A stretch of DNA of 64,000 nucleotides, from the NCBI RefSeq assembly GCF_004804315.1, contig NZ_SRXX01000009.1:122184-186183 (forward strand). The letters are read 5' to 3'. The stretch comes from Flagellimonas onchidii. Lineage in GTDB: Bacteria > Bacteroidota > Bacteroidia > Flavobacteriales > Flavobacteriaceae. The first letter of the stretch is position 1. Every line of letters starts with the position of its first letter. The translations under genes were made by a program, and so were the position numbers. The notes beneath the pieces were generated by a model. The model saw nothing but the letters and a program-made list of their open reading frames with translations, had not been told where the DNA came from and did no database searches. Positions 63,875 to 64,000 of this stretch are shown piece by piece.

Positions 63875-64000
63875 TGTAATAGTTAAGACTTAATCTGACA
63901 ATCTTAATAAATTAGTTTAACCCTTAAATTAGATTTGTCAGATGAGTACAGAAGAAAAGATCATCAAACCAAAGTTAGGATTATTAGAACTTGCCAAACA
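63875..64000 (+). mobile_element. Left end of an IS481-type insertion sequence (truncated by window)
   Basis: A possible end TGTAATAGTTAAG is at 63875. An inverted repeat ATCTGACAA (63893-63901) and TTGTCAGAT (63935-63943) precedes the ATG. The extent is unclear and the boundary is tentative, as the right end is not in the window. Confidence 0.45.
63942..64000 (+). CDS. Transposase N-terminus, IS481-type (truncated by window)
   Basis: ATG 63942 opens a frame to the window end, MSTEEKIIKPKLGLLELAK, which matches the N-terminal leader of IS481-family transposases that continue with a helix-turn-helix (from memory of this family). Only 19 residues are visible, so the family call is moderate. 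Confidence 0.6.
   Translation, partial: MSTEEKIIKPKLGLLELAK

Noticed and set aside
1..64000. CRISPR arrays, rRNA and tRNA genes
   Set aside because: No regularly spaced repeats of 25-40 bases were seen, and no tRNA or rRNA signature stood out on reading; a tRNA-scanning program could still find one.

Overview
The window is A+T-rich chromosomal DNA from a member of the Bacteroidota, most likely a marine Flavobacteriaceae. The evidence is: promoters with a -7 box of the form TAnnTTTG and a -33 TTG instead of sigma-70 hexamers; three secreted proteins ending in the gliding-motility type C-terminal domain used for type IX secretion (type B sorting); the gene order ruvX-def-DUF5606; a TonB receptor carrying an N-terminal carboxypeptidase-like domain; and several imelysins. 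No rRNA, tRNA or CRISPR array was seen.

Layout. 1-6.6 kb: end of meaB, then a GtrB/ArnC-like glycosyltransferase and a YbhN-type membrane protein, convergent with an operon of MATE exporter, small acidic protein, PAP2 phosphatase and ArnT-like transferase. Together they resemble a polyprenyl-phosphate-sugar modification module. 6.6-8.7 kb: an accessory patch with a DUF6338-like membrane protein, a 43-codon coupled ORF, a small helical protein and a ParD/ParE toxin-antitoxin pair with a palindromic operator. 8.8-14.3 kb: housekeeping genes (mazG, SGNH esterase, GH20 hexosaminidase lipoprotein, DUF5606, def, ruvX, dapD). 14.3-19.6 kb: surface-polysaccharide genes around UDP-galactopyranose mutase. 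19.6-27.3 kb: a Sua5/YrdC-type enzyme with no standard start codon, cca, ctaA, a pRiA4b ORF-3-like protein, a nucleoid-associated protein, a kinase-like protein and an ABC exporter pair. 27.4-31.9 kb: two type IX secretion cargo proteins. 31.9-41.6 kb: uvrB, a small heat-shock gene with a sigma-54-like promoter, sucC, a Lon-substrate-binding-domain protein, lysA, a thioredoxin-like protein and guaB.

41.7-53.0 kb is the most distinctive region. It is a two-armed imelysin locus. The + arm holds a small protein, an imelysin lipoprotein, a di-haem thiol oxidoreductase and a decayed second imelysin. The - arm holds a DUF4856 lipoprotein, another imelysin, an HTTM membrane protein, a TonB-dependent receptor and a haem-binding protein. 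Five near-palindromic 19-mers of the form ATTTAGAnnnnnTCTAAAT lie at its promoters, which suggests one iron-responsive (Fur-like) regulon.

53.1-60.3 kb: HMG-CoA lyase, a LysE exporter, a third type IX cargo with a choice-of-anchor L-like domain, pyrD, peptidase T and a frameshifted YdeI-like gene. 60.6-63.8 kb: four uncharacterised membrane or exported proteins. Three of them, plus the DUF6338-like gene at 6.9 kb, are preceded by copies of one intergenic element whose core repeats mostly lie 21 bp apart, a layout seen at LytTR-regulator targets. The window ends inside what looks like an IS481-type transposase.
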